64,000 bases of DNA, taken from contig CAKSMF010000002.1 of assembly GCA_934474025.1 (NCBI GenBank), positions 216,229 through 280,228 of the forward strand, written 5' to 3'. Each line of letters begins with the position of its first letter. Positions within the stretch are counted from its first letter, which is position 1. Below, in pieces: positions 26,423 to 35,275 of this stretch. Below the pieces are notes generated by a model. That model saw only the letters and a program-made list of their open reading frames with translations. It ran no database searches and was not told the origin of the DNA. Source of the DNA: an uncultured Ruminococcus sp. (GTDB taxonomy: Bacteria; Bacillota; Clostridia; Oscillospirales; Ruminococcaceae). A program made the position numbers and the translations under genes.

Positions 26423-27622
26423 ATGGCTACGATAAGAAAAAGAGGAAACTCCTATCAGATCAGAGTTTCCTGCGGATATGATACATCAGGTAATCAGGTC
26501 GTACAGACCGTGTCATGGAAGCCTGCGGACGGTATGAACAAGAAGCAGATCGAGAAGGAGCTTCAGAAGCAGGCTATTCTCTTTGAGGACAAGTGCATGA
26601 AAGGTCAGGTCACGGCAAACATCAAGTTTCAGGACTTCGCCGAGCAGTGGTTCGAGGAATATGCAAAGCTCAACCTTCGCAATACGTCTTATGAGCGTAT
26701 GAGACAGCTTACTGTGAGGGTATATCCTGCGATCGGACACCTCAGACTTGATAAGATCACCAGCCGTCATATTCAGCAGTTTATCAACGATCTGGCACTT
26801 AACGGCAAAAGCCTGAAAAACGGCAGACCGCTGTCGAGAAAGACAGCGGTTCATCATCTGAGTTTCATCAGCGATGTATTCTCTTATGCTGTGAAGATGG
26901 AAATGCTCACTGACAACCCTTGCAGACGTGTTACCGTTCCGAAGGGCGAGAAGAAGGAGAAGGACATCTACACGCTTGAAGAAGTCGCACAGCTCTTTCA
27001 GCTCCTTGAAACTGCACCTCTGAAATACCGCACTTTCTTTACTTTGGCGATATACAGCGGATTCCGCAGAGGAGAAATGCTCGGATTGGAATGGAAGAAC
27101 ATCGACTGGGACAACTGTGTAATCAGCGTCCGCAGGACAAGCAACTACACCGCTTCAAAGGGCACCTATACCGACACCACTAAAACAAAAAAATCTCAAC
27201 GATCGCTGAAATTTCCGCAGAGCGTAATGGATATGCTTCATGAGTACAAGGACGAGCAAGACGTTGAGCGTGAAAAGCTCGGAACGAAGTGGGTAGATCA
27301 CGACCGCCTGTTCGTCAAGTGGAATGGCGAGCCGATGAACAATAACACACCGTATTTCTGGCTCAAAGAATTCTGTGAAGCAAACAATTTCCGTTTTTGT
27401 GACATTCACTCCCTGTGACACTTCTATGCTTCGGCTCTTATCAACAAGGGCGTGGACGCAGCAGCCGTGTCGGGAGCATTAGGTCACTCGACGATCACAA
27501 CCACGACTTCTATCTACTGTCATGTCTTCAATCAGGCTCAGGCGAGGGCAAGTGAAGCGATCGCTTCGGTACTCGACTTTCACAAGCCCGATGACAGCAA
27601 AGGACAGTCCAAAGCTGTATAA
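26423..27622 (+). pseudogene. int: Tyrosine integrase of element 1, with a stop codon at the catalytic HxxR arginine
   Basis: A Tn916-type integrase: N-terminal arm-binding region (TIRKRGNSYQIRVSCGYD), SAM-like core-binding domain (about 60-170), catalytic Arg in AIYSGFRRGEMLGLEW. At 27416-27418 the frame reads CDIHSL-TGA-HFYASALINKGVD; the family, and the element 2 homologue HSFRHFAAS, has Arg there, so CGA has become TGA. The frame then continues normally through VSGALGHSTITTTTSIYCHVF, with the nucleophile Tyr, to a stop at 27622. The truncated protein lacks the HxxR, H/W and Tyr residues and cannot be active. It would be about 399 aa. This element depends on another integrase to move. Confidence 0.92.
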
Positions 27623-27665
27623 AGGACAAGTAAAGGACAGAAGCCGTATCAGGGTAAAAAAAGAA

Positions 27666-27697
27666 CTCAGAAATGGCGAAATAACGTCATTTCTGAG
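27666..27697 (-). terminator. Terminator-type hairpin at right end of element 1
   Basis: CTCAGAAATG pairs with CATTTCTGAG. Equivalent of 16100-16131 and 40218-40249; before element 2 inserted it would have ended the tRNA-Glu transcript. Confidence 0.65.
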
Positions 27698-27706
27698 CCT
27701 TATGCG

Positions 27707-27729
27707 TGGTGACCCGTACGGGAATCGAA
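27707..27729. other. Middle attachment copy between elements 1 and 2
   Basis: TGGTGACCCGTACGGGAATC and the next three bases repeat the tRNA-Glu 3' end exactly. It is the right end of element 1 and the left end of element 2. The DNA after it (ACTTGTCGAGATATG near 27753) resembles the DNA after the left copy (ACTTGCCGTGATATG near 16183), showing that both elements begin alike. Confidence 0.85.
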
Positions 27730-27847
27730 AATCTCGGCGCACTTTTTGTGACTTGTCGAGATATGCAGAAATGCCCGAAAATACGGTGTTTCAGAACAAT
27801 CTACAAAAGTTCGTTTATGCTGTTTTTGGCTAAGTTTTTGCACCCTT

Positions 27848-27869
27848 AGCGGACAAATAGCGGACAAAA
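27848..27869 (+). repeat. Arm-type repeats of element 2, left end
   Basis: TAGCGGACAAATAGCGGACA; the partner at the right end is ATAGCGGACAAGTAGCGGAC (40170-40189). Element 1 has its own pair with AAAGGACAG. Presumably integrase arm sites, and they tell which ends belong together. Confidence 0.6.
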
Positions 27870-27914
27870 TATCCGACATACCCTTGTATAATTTTCGATA
27901 TGGAGGATATAAAA

Positions 27915-28184
27915 ATGAGAAACATTCTCGATGAACTTTACGACTATGACCTGTTTCATTTGACCGAAATAGAGGACACTGACGGAACGTACAGAACTGC
28001 CCTCGACAGGCTCGTCAAGGCGGAAGCCGAACTGAAGAAAGCCTATCCCGACAGCACCGATATTCTCAATGAGTATCAGTCAGCGGACATTGACCTGCAC
28101 AACATCTCCAATCGCAATGAGTTCCGCAAGGGCTTCAAGGTCGGCACTCAGCTTGTCCTTGAAATGATCAAGCCTATCAAGTGA
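27915..28184 (+). CDS. DUF6809-like small protein (element 2)
   Basis: 89 aa. ATG 27915 has GGAGGATATAAAA before it (the upstream ATG at 27900 overlaps this site), and TATAAT stands some 30 bases earlier. The pattern MRNILDELYD...YRTALDRLVKAEAELKKAYP...FRKGFKVGTQLVLEMI matches the DUF6809 family of small helical proteins in firmicute elements; function unknown. It ends two bases before the next gene, so both are one operon. Confidence 0.6.
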   Translation: MRNILDELYDYDLFHLTEIEDTDGTYRTALDRLVKAEAELKKAYPDSTDILNEYQSADIDLHNISNRNEFRKGFKVGTQLVLEMIKPIK

Positions 28185-28185
28185 G

Positions 28186-28611
28186 GTGAACGGTATGAGC
28201 AGATATAAGAGCGAACAGACCGCTTACAATCAGCTGAAAAAGAAATTTTTTCCGCTGTGGAGACTTGACACCAATACCGTGACCGTTACTCACTTCAATG
28301 CCGATACGCAGACCGAGGAGAGCAAGACCTACCACACCGACTTCATCAGGTATCATCTTCATTATTCTGACAGCCATTGTCCCGACAGGCTTCGCAGACT
28401 CGTCAATGAGGGGAAGATCATACCGTACCTCGATGATATGGAACTGAAAGTCGTTGAAGCTATCTCTCATCAGGTGGAGCGTTGGAAGCAGACCGACAGT
28501 TGCTATCAGAAAGCTGTACTCGCAGACGATATCGAAAAGATGCTCGGTTTGGAGAATTGCTTCGTCTACATGGCGAGAGAAGCTGTGTTTGAGTGTATGG
28601 TTTATATTTGA
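28186..28611 (+). CDS. TnpV-like small protein, intact copy (element 2)
   Basis: 141 aa, full-length homologue of the frameshifted gene at 18398. Highly charged and helical; the middle part RLRRLVNEGKIIPYLDDMELKV and the C-terminal ENCFVYMAREAVFECMVYI are TnpV-like. The codon at 28186 overlaps the GTGAGGTGAACG leader; ATG 28195 (MSRYKSEQ...) has GAGGTGAACGGT before it and equals the start in element 1, so it is likely the true start. Both elements carry it, which argues for an element function rather than cargo. Confidence 0.6.
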   Translation: MNGMSRYKSEQTAYNQLKKKFFPLWRLDTNTVTVTHFNADTQTEESKTYHTDFIRYHLHYSDSHCPDRLRRLVNEGKIIPYLDDMELKVVEAISHQVERWKQTDSCYQKAVLADDIEKMLGLENCFVYMAREAVFECMVYI

Positions 28612-28618
28612 TGTTCAA

Positions 28619-28649
28619 CGGCTGTGCCTTCGGGTACAGCCGCTTTTTT
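28619..28649 (+). terminator. Terminator after the TnpV-like gene
   Basis: CGGCTGTGCC-TTCG-GGTACAGCCG followed by CTTTTTT. UUCG tetraloop, strong. Confidence 0.9.
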
Positions 28650-28704
28650 GAAAAAGCCAAGTAATATATGAATAAAATCACAACCATTAGAGTATACTTA
28701 TAAT

Positions 28705-28808
28705 GTAGTAACGTCAGCGTAGCGAGATGATATGCATTCAATTCACTGGGAATAGGTCGTTTACCCAGTGAATAACGACCAGCAAGGGCAGGACTTGCAC
28801 GTTACTAC
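28705..28808. ncRNA. Highly self-complementary intergenic segment, candidate structured RNA
   Basis: The outer arms GTAGTAACGT (28705-28714) and ACGTTACTAC (28799-28808) pair perfectly; a T run follows on the plus strand and the right arm overlaps the stop of the STAND gene. Inside: GCGTA/TATGC; ATTCACTGGG (28741-28750) with CCCAGTGAAT (28764-28773); GGTCGTT (28755-28761) with AACGACC (28774-28780), which overlaps the previous pairing; and GCAAG/CTTGC. The overlapping pairs have no connecting loop, so they are more probably alternative hairpins than a stable pseudoknot. TATAAT at 28699-28704 is too close to be the promoter of the full structure. It may be the 3' end of the defence operon mRNA or a separate RNA. 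Confidence 0.45.
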
Positions 28809-31800
28809 TTTTTTGAATATTTATCTTTAGCCCTTTCAATTAGAAGGGACTTCTTTGCTTTAGGAAAGAATTTGCTTTCCAGTCTGTCTGTATTTTCACG
28901 TGTATCATTACGTGTTATAAGCCCATGACGAACAATGCATTGTAAAAGATACGAAGAAACTTTTTCGTTATAATCTTTCTGTAAAGTCAATGCAGATGAT
29001 ACAAATTCATTTGAATCTTGTATTTGCTCCACAAACATCAGATGTTCTAATTGATAGGTTGGGTTTTCTCTGTAGTCGAAGAATTCAACACTGTTCAAAA
29101 ATTGTACAGTGTTTTTTCCGGCTGCATTCAAAACGGGAATATAGTAAAGGTTCAATAGTAAATCCATTGAATATAGTGCAAATGATGACCTCACTTTTAG
29201 ATCAATGTCACTTTCTCTCATTTGAGGTTTCTTTGTTGTAAAATATGGATGTGTTTTTAATTCTTTTATGATGTCTTCATAGTGTTTCTCAATAAAGTTG
29301 CACCAAAACATAAATATCCTGTTTGGTAGCGTATACAATAAGCGAATCAGTTCACTCTTTTCATCTTTTTTCAAAAGATGTTCAAAGCAAGGAAGGGATT
29401 TTGCGATAATTTGAAGTAAGGACATCATTCGGAACAATTTATTATTATACTCGTCAATAATAGAGTCATCCCAATCATATATATCCCTTATTTTGAACTC
29501 TTTTACCATTGATTCCTCTACTGTTTCTTCCGATCTTTCAATTTGTTTCTTTTCTTCTTTTTTATTTATTGATTTTGTACTAACAGATAGTTGATTGGAA
29601 GTTTTGATGAACATAGGAACCTTATCAGGTATACTAAATTCATCCCACGATGTATCTTCGACTACTGTTCTATTAATAGAAGACATTATTTGACTTAATA
29701 TTGAAGTCTCATCAGTTAGATATATAACGAATAAAAGGATATCTGTGCAAATGTTTATACAAGCCTTATTTATTACATCTTCCAAGCCAGCAACATCTTT
29801 TCTCGCAACGATCTCTTTTGCAACAAAATATGCCAGAATGCTTTTGTTTCTAAATCTGTATTCTTCACGACTTTCTTCAGTATCTGATATTATTTTTGCA
29901 GTTTTTGCAATGTTGATTATGTCTTCAGTTTCAAGATTATTTCCATATTCATCATTATACTCTTTAATTATTTTATCAATCTCACATCTTTTTACAGGAT
30001 ACGCTTTATTAAAATGAATGTAATAGGCTATTTTTCTAAATATTACATACATAAGATCAACTGTAATATTTCTATTCTTAGTATTAGTTTTTAGTGCATC
30101 ATCAATCTTATTAGTTAGATTTGCTTCAAAAACTTTACTAAAGGCATTAGTGCTTTTATATATAGCTTCACCTACATGATTCATAAAGTTTTCTGCCATT
30201 TGAATAATGTAGTATGGCTCTGGCGGAATGATGTTAAGTTGTGTTTTAATAATGCGATCCACTTGCTTAACAATATTCTCAATATTTTGTTCTGATTTGT
30301 CATCGGCTTTATCTAACGCTACAGCTCTTATTATTTCTCTGCGCTTATGGCCTACAGGTGCCTTAATCTCAAATTTTGCTATAGTTTCTTTTTCGTCAAT
30401 ATTGATAATAGATGTGTCAAAATCAATTATTCGAGTATTAGTTATAATGATTGTGCCAAATTTACCGCTTAGTGATTTGAAAAAGTTACTAATGTTTATG
30501 CCATCGATTTGTTCAAAGTCATCAAGCATAAATATACAATCAGTTGTGTCAGATTGTTCAAACGCCTGCCATTCACTTTCACTACTACCATATATATCCT
30601 CAAAAAGAGCCTTGATTAGTTTATCGATATTCTGTCTTTTATGTTTACTCTTTTCAAGAAGTTTCTCAGGGCTGGCATAAAGAACATAATGGCTTTTTGC
30701 AAAAGAAGAAAATAGATTTTTTAATAGTGTGGTTTTTCCAACATTTCCAGCTCCAACAATAATAGAATATCTGTGTTTTTGTAATTCTTCCTCAAAATAG
30801 CTGGATGTTTCGATTAAAAAATTCTCAGTAGATTTATTGCCATGATAAATGATTGAAGGAAAAACATAATACTTTCCTTCATTATCATCATGAATAAATT
30901 CCTGAAAATCTTCTGTTATTTTCAAGTCAGGCTTTTTTTGCTTGACCTCTACCTTTTTCCCACTATCATGTTCGTATTGTTTTGCACTACTATTCCATGT
31001 ATACTTATAATATTCATATTTTAGAGACTCGGTATCCAGTAATCCTACCAAATACGAACTATCATCCCAATTCCCATTATTACATAAACAGCCGCCAGAT
31101 TGAATGACTGTACAATCTGAACCATTAAATGAAGTCTGTTTACTATAATTGTAATGCTCGTGACCATGAAAAAGTATATCGCTGTTCTTCACAATAGTAT
31201 CTTCTAATCGATTTTTTATATCATCTCTATAATAATCCGGTGCATGATGCATTATTGATATAACAAAATCAGCATCTTCTCTATCTGAAAGCTTATCAAT
31301 GTAATCATTAGGTAAATACAGAAGCCCTTTGTACTCATTGCGAGTTGAGAATATACCATTGTTAATTAGATTCACTTTTATCTTAACGCCCTGAATATTT
31401 AAGAATTGTGTGTCATAATAGATTTCTGAATGTTTAAAACATCTATTAAATCTGGCAAAATTATAAAACGAACTTAGTTTATGATGCTCTTGAGATTCTA
31501 CTTCAGTGTATTTTCCTTCTTTGAGATACGAAATATCTAAAGGTTTGCCAGCATGATTCACATCGTGATTACCTGGAACAATTAAAACTTTAAAATAACA
31601 GCCAAAAGTATTCCTTATCCCAGTTATCAAGCTTCCAATCATTTTTCTAGCATTTAGGAATTGTGAGTTTTCACCAGATTGTGTTATATCACCTGATATA
31701 ATGATAATGACATTTTTAATATTTATAGACTTGTAGCTTTTTAGCGAATCAACTATCTTTCTAATGTGTTCATCACTTATATCTTTCTCTATATTTATGT

Positions 31801-31846
31801 GTATGTCACTCAGGTGAAGGAAAATAATAGTTTCTTTATCTTTCAT
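28805..31846 (-). CDS. Metallophosphatase-STAND NTPase fusion, candidate defence protein
   Basis: 1013 aa. Residues 1-270 form a calcineurin-like phosphoesterase with all metal motifs: LHLSDIHI (DxH), SGDITQSGE (GD), PGNHDVNH (GNHD), MHHAPDY (H) and HGHEHYN (GHxH). A P-loop NTPase follows with Walker A GAGNVGKTTLL (about 375) and CIFMLDDFEQID (Walker B), IIITNTR as sensor, and a long helical C-terminus that could sense a target. STAND proteins with an N-terminal effector domain are typical phage sensors; here the effector would cut nucleic acid or nucleotides. Start ATG 31846 (AGGAG before it) is 23 bases after the restriction gene in the same operon. ATP- and phosphatase-dependence are inferred from motifs; target unknown. 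Confidence 0.75.
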   Translation of the reverse strand: MKDKETIIFLHLSDIHINIEKDISDEHIRKIVDSLKSYKSINIKNVIIIISGDITQSGENSQFLNARKMIGSLITGIRNTFGCYFKVLIVPGNHDVNHAGKPLDISYLKEGKYTEVESQEHHKLSSFYNFARFNRCFKHSEIYYDTQFLNIQGVKIKVNLINNGIFSTRNEYKGLLYLPNDYIDKLSDREDADFVISIMHHAPDYYRDDIKNRLEDTIVKNSDILFHGHEHYNYSKQTSFNGSDCTVIQSGGCLCNNGNWDDSSYLVGLLDTESLKYEYYKYTWNSSAKQYEHDSGKKVEVKQKKPDLKITEDFQEFIHDDNEGKYYVFPSIIYHGNKSTENFLIETSSYFEEELQKHRYSIIVGAGNVGKTTLLKNLFSSFAKSHYVLYASPEKLLEKSKHKRQNIDKLIKALFEDIYGSSESEWQAFEQSDTTDCIFMLDDFEQIDGINISNFFKSLSGKFGTIIITNTRIIDFDTSIINIDEKETIAKFEIKAPVGHKRREIIRAVALDKADDKSEQNIENIVKQVDRIIKTQLNIIPPEPYYIIQMAENFMNHVGEAIYKSTNAFSKVFEANLTNKIDDALKTNTKNRNITVDLMYVIFRKIAYYIHFNKAYPVKRCEIDKIIKEYNDEYGNNLETEDIINIAKTAKIISDTEESREEYRFRNKSILAYFVAKEIVARKDVAGLEDVINKACINICTDILLFVIYLTDETSILSQIMSSINRTVVEDTSWDEFSIPDKVPMFIKTSNQLSVSTKSINKKEEKKQIERSEETVEESMVKEFKIRDIYDWDDSIIDEYNNKLFRMMSLLQIIAKSLPCFEHLLKKDEKSELIRLLYTLPNRIFMFWCNFIEKHYEDIIKELKTHPYFTTKKPQMRESDIDLKVRSSFALYSMDLLLNLYYIPVLNAAGKNTVQFLNSVEFFDYRENPTYQLEHLMFVEQIQDSNEFVSSALTLQKDYNEKVSSYLLQCIVRHGLITRNDTRENTDRLESKFFPKAKKSLLIERAKDKYSKK

Positions 31847-31869
31847 AAGCACTCCTATATTTTTTGTGA

Positions 31870-32826
31870 TTATCTCCACATACAATTAACTGTAATAATA
31901 TTAGCAGGCACACCCAAGAACTGAATATCAAATTTCAGCGAAGGCTCAACGATAGTTGAAGCATTATGTATCCTGAAGGACAGTGACCAGCCGTTGTTCA
32001 GATACAGTTCCGCCGTATTCTTTGAATTGGGCTTGAATCGAAGAGATATGATCTCTGTCGGCAGATCAGCTTTTGGTATGATAAGCGTTGCCTTTGTCTT
32101 TTTACCGTCCTTGTTCAGTTCTCCTCGGAGATTGAAAGACTGGAACTCCGTGAGCTGCTTCTTATCAATTGCTACGACTTTATAGAAATCACGGATACCG
32201 AGCAGATATGAGATCAACCTTGCGGGAATGGTGCTGTCGGCTTTATAAGCTCTGTTCATTTCCTTAATGAAGGCATCAACTATCGGGAGGTATACACTAT
32301 CTTCTTTATCGGTCATATCATGCCAAGCCACTTTTTCTTCTTTGAGAGACTGCAATCTTGCAAATATTGGCTTGATGATATTCCAATAGCTTTCATCACA
32401 AGGCAGACCGTACCATTTTGCTCCGAAGTCGATCTTAGGACTAAGACGGGAATGCTTCGCTGCAAAGTGATTGTGTTTCATGGAAAGACCAATATCCCAG
32501 CGAATTGTCTTTCTTGTGATTACGATGTCACGAACATCTCCGCCCTCGGCATCGGAATCCTTATTGATAGAGAGGACAACAATATCATCTTCTCCGTCAC
32601 ATTCAAGGATAAGCGGTTCGGCTGAAAATAAAGTATCAATAAACGCATCAGCAGCACGAAGGTATGTCTGCTGTTCGGCTTCGCTTTGTGTTTCCCACGC
32701 TCTGTGAGCTGCCATGACCGATTCTTCAACAACTGCAACAGGACGCTTGTCTTCTATTCTGTCTTTCAGTTCTATAATGCAAGCATATTCAAATGCTCTG
32801 CCCTGATCGTTGCTCTTGGAACTCAT
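31870..32826 (-). CDS. Type II restriction endonuclease, HaeIII-like (GGCC)
   Basis: 318 aa. The N-terminus SSKSNDQGRAFEYACIIEL and the block DVRDIVITRKTIRWDIGLSMKHNHFAAKHSRLS correspond to the HaeIII endonuclease family; D...K...H residues there are the likely nuclease site. It overlaps the stop of the methyltransferase by one base. Assignment rests on the partner: the methyltransferase is clearly of the HaeIII type, so GGCC is the expected site. Expression after the methyltransferase in one operon is the usual protective order. Confidence 0.8.
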   Translation of the reverse strand: MSSKSNDQGRAFEYACIIELKDRIEDKRPVAVVEESVMAAHRAWETQSEAEQQTYLRAADAFIDTLFSAEPLILECDGEDDIVVLSINKDSDAEGGDVRDIVITRKTIRWDIGLSMKHNHFAAKHSRLSPKIDFGAKWYGLPCDESYWNIIKPIFARLQSLKEEKVAWHDMTDKEDSVYLPIVDAFIKEMNRAYKADSTIPARLISYLLGIRDFYKVVAIDKKQLTEFQSFNLRGELNKDGKKTKATLIIPKADLPTEIISLRFKPNSKNTAELYLNNGWSLSFRIHNASTIVEPSLKFDIQFLGVPANIITVNCMWR

Positions 32827-33821
32827 TATACTGCCTCCAATTCCTTTTTGATTGCTGTCGCTATTTCATACGCAAGATTAACGGGTACAGCATTACCGAT
32901 CATCTTGTAGCCGTCATTCACGCTTTCGTAGATGAATTTGAAATCATCAGGGAAACCCTGTACTCTTGCCACCTCTCTTACCGTCATACGGCGATAGAGA
33001 TGTTCCTTGCCCTCGACAAAGCGACAATCGTTCTTTCCAACCTTTATCATCTTGGGAGCTTGCGGGTGAAGCTGGCACTGTCTGCCCGATGCCTGCACTG
33101 TGAATGCTTGCTCGTCCCAGGACTTCACTCTGTTTCGGCTCATGAAGATCGGAGAGTATTCACCGGTGAAATATTCATTATTATTGATAGCATTAGGATT
33201 GCGATGATTCCGTTCTGCCGAAGGAACAGCCGTCTCCTGCAAGTCCCATATTATATCCCTGAGTGTGAGTTTCTTTTTATCATCAACAGTTGAACCGACA
33301 GGGAATTTAAAGTCGATTCCCAAGTCTTTACGGAAACCGATATAGAATACTCTTTTACGCTCCTCGGCAACACCGTAGTCCTTAGCGTTTACAAGCGTAA
33401 GTGTAACATTATAACCGCTTTCCTCAAAGAGCCTTATGATGTTCTGTACCGCTTCATTATGCCTGTTCGCAAGCATACCGCTGACATTCTCAGCAAGGAA
33501 GAACTTCGGCTGCACTTTACGGAGTATTCTTATATAATCAAAAAATAACTGTCCTCGTTCATCATCTATACCACGCAGAGAACCTGCCTCAGACCATGAC
33601 TGACAAGGCGGACCGCCGATAATGCCGTCAACATCAGAAGGGAAATCAGCTTCATTCACCTTTCTGATGTCTCCCTCTATCAGATGTGTCTTAGGATGGT
33701 TGACCTTGAAAGTCTCCCAGATTGTTTTATCATATTCATTTGCTACCGGAATGTTAAAGCCTGCACGTTCAAAGCCTAAATCAAGCCCACCGCATCCGGA
33801 AAACAAACTAATAATGTTCAT
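32826..33821 (-). CDS. DNA (cytosine-5) methyltransferase, M.HaeIII-like
   Basis: 331 aa. C5 motifs in order: I SLFSGCGGLDLGFERAGF; IV GGPPCQSWSEAGSLRG with catalytic Cys; VI FFLAENVSGM; VIII RKRVFYIGFR; target recognition FMSRNRVKSWDEQAFTVQASGRQCQLHPQAP, very like that of M.HaeIII; IX-X RRMTVREVARVQGFPDDF and NDGYKMIGNAVPVNLA. It should methylate the inner C of GGCC. Start ATG 33821, with TTGGAG before it; the in-frame TTG at 33827 is less likely. First gene of the defence operon. Confidence 0.92.
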   Translation of the reverse strand: MNIISLFSGCGGLDLGFERAGFNIPVANEYDKTIWETFKVNHPKTHLIEGDIRKVNEADFPSDVDGIIGGPPCQSWSEAGSLRGIDDERGQLFFDYIRILRKVQPKFFLAENVSGMLANRHNEAVQNIIRLFEESGYNVTLTLVNAKDYGVAEERKRVFYIGFRKDLGIDFKFPVGSTVDDKKKLTLRDIIWDLQETAVPSAERNHRNPNAINNNEYFTGEYSPIFMSRNRVKSWDEQAFTVQASGRQCQLHPQAPKMIKVGKNDCRFVEGKEHLYRRMTVREVARVQGFPDDFKFIYESVNDGYKMIGNAVPVNLAYEIATAIKKELEAV

Positions 33822-33958
33822 GTACAAAACTCCAATTCATTATAATATACCAATTTATATTATACTACAAAAAAAGAGAAAAAGCAAGTAGCTATGACAG
33901 GATTTTCCTCATTTTTGGGAGTGTATTAACTTTGCCCCCACCGGAATCAAAGTTCCCA

Positions 33959-35014
33959 CTATTTCTTCCTCGGCTTCTTGATCTTAGCCACAGCCGTCAC
34001 ATCAAACCCATACTTATCAAGTATCCCCTCGGCAAGAGTCTTGATCTCCGCCTTATACTGTCTGCCCAGCTCATACAACTCCGCAGAAGGCAAGCCGTTT
34101 CGTATCAGCTTCTTTTTGAGTGCGGTCATTTTATCCATACGCTCCTGCTTCGCCTGCATAAAGTCATCGTAATCATCAGGGTGATAGCGCTCGATCTCCA
34201 CCACATCGAGATACCCCTTGTATCTGCGGACAAAAGAATCATAGTCCTTCTTTATTGCCGAGTATTCCTGCGTACTCTCCTCGATGATTTTTTCTTTCTG
34301 CTGCTTCTGTGCTTCAATACATTCGGCGGAGCGACAGCAGACCTCGCCTTCCGTTCCGAGGAACAGCTTATGACAGAAACCGCACTCGCAGATAGTCCAC
34401 TTGTTGTGATGAACAAGCCGCCCAATCTCCGCAAGTACGGTCAGCAGGCAGTTGTCGCTTTCGTGGAACACATTAAAGGTATAGTCATCGGCAGCAATAA
34501 CCGTTCTGCCTGATGTAAGGACGAAATGCTCCATAGTGACCTTGTGACTGAAATACGCTTCACTGCACAGCAATCCGAGCTGCGTATCGAAAAAAGCATT
34601 GATGCGTTCAGATATGCCCGTCTGTATCTTGTTCCTGTTCAGCTTGGCAAGCACCACATCATTCGGCTTCAATAGCTGATAACGCTCGGTGTCATACAGG
34701 TCAATGACCGCTGACACAAAGTTCCTGAAAAATATGTTTTCCCCATACTCGGCAACAAACCTTGCTATCATATCATCGGTGCTGACCTCAATGCTCCTAC
34801 CGATACGCAAGGCACTGTGAAGCCTGTCACGAAATGTGTCAAACGGCTCGGTATGCTCCCTAAATATCTTATGCTGATACAAAAGCTCATCAAAGGAATA
34901 TGTCCGTGTATTCAGCACTGCGCCGTGAATACTCTCCTCATCATTCTGTACAGACTGTGCGATGTCTATCGTGCGGTCTGTTTCGTTTATACGGTAAATT
35001 GTGGTAGTCTCCAT
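33959..35014 (-). CDS. DUF6076-like zinc-ribbon protein (element 2)
   Basis: 351 aa. Start ATG 35014 behind GAGGTGAGCGT; the first 17 codons of the longer frame have no site. A Cys cluster near residue 240 (CECGFCHKLFLGTEGEVCCRSAECIEA) looks like a zinc ribbon. The rest is helical and charged (IKKDYDSFVRRYKGYLDVVEIERYHPDDYDDFMQAKQERMDKM). This matches DUF6076 proteins of firmicute mobile elements, of unknown function. It is divergent from the replication gene, the position the XRE regulator has in element 1, so a regulatory role is possible. Confidence 0.6.
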   Translation of the reverse strand: METTTIYRINETDRTIDIAQSVQNDEESIHGAVLNTRTYSFDELLYQHKIFREHTEPFDTFRDRLHSALRIGRSIEVSTDDMIARFVAEYGENIFFRNFVSAVIDLYDTERYQLLKPNDVVLAKLNRNKIQTGISERINAFFDTQLGLLCSEAYFSHKVTMEHFVLTSGRTVIAADDYTFNVFHESDNCLLTVLAEIGRLVHHNKWTICECGFCHKLFLGTEGEVCCRSAECIEAQKQQKEKIIEESTQEYSAIKKDYDSFVRRYKGYLDVVEIERYHPDDYDDFMQAKQERMDKMTALKKKLIRNGLPSAELYELGRQYKAEIKTLAEGILDKYGFDVTAVAKIKKPRKK

Positions 35015-35275
35015 ACGCTCACCTCGTTTTTGGTATCTTATTCTATTATAGCATACAATACGCAAGTTGTCAATAACATGCGTATTCTTATAATAGCGTT
35101 TCGTATCACAAAAATATTTGCGTATTTGATTGGAGATATACGCATTATCCGCACAAGACCTCCGAAAGAAATGTTACAATGTTCATGTCAGCAGGAAAAA
35201 GATAGCTGACAGCGGAGCAGCATAGCCTATGTTGACCGCAACAATAACAAAACATCAGAAAGGACTGATAGAAAC

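Noticed and set aside
27416..27418. TGA read as a sense codon in the element 1 integrase
   Set aside because: TGA is used as the normal stop by several clear genes here, and the homologue has CGN (Arg) at this site.
28741..28780. Stable H-type pseudoknot
   Set aside because: The second stem starts directly after the 10-bp first stem, with no bases to cross its groove, so both cannot form fully at once; kept only as alternative hairpins.
28705..28808. Retron-type RNA (long outer inverted repeat, inner stems)
   Set aside because: No reverse transcriptase gene anywhere in the element.
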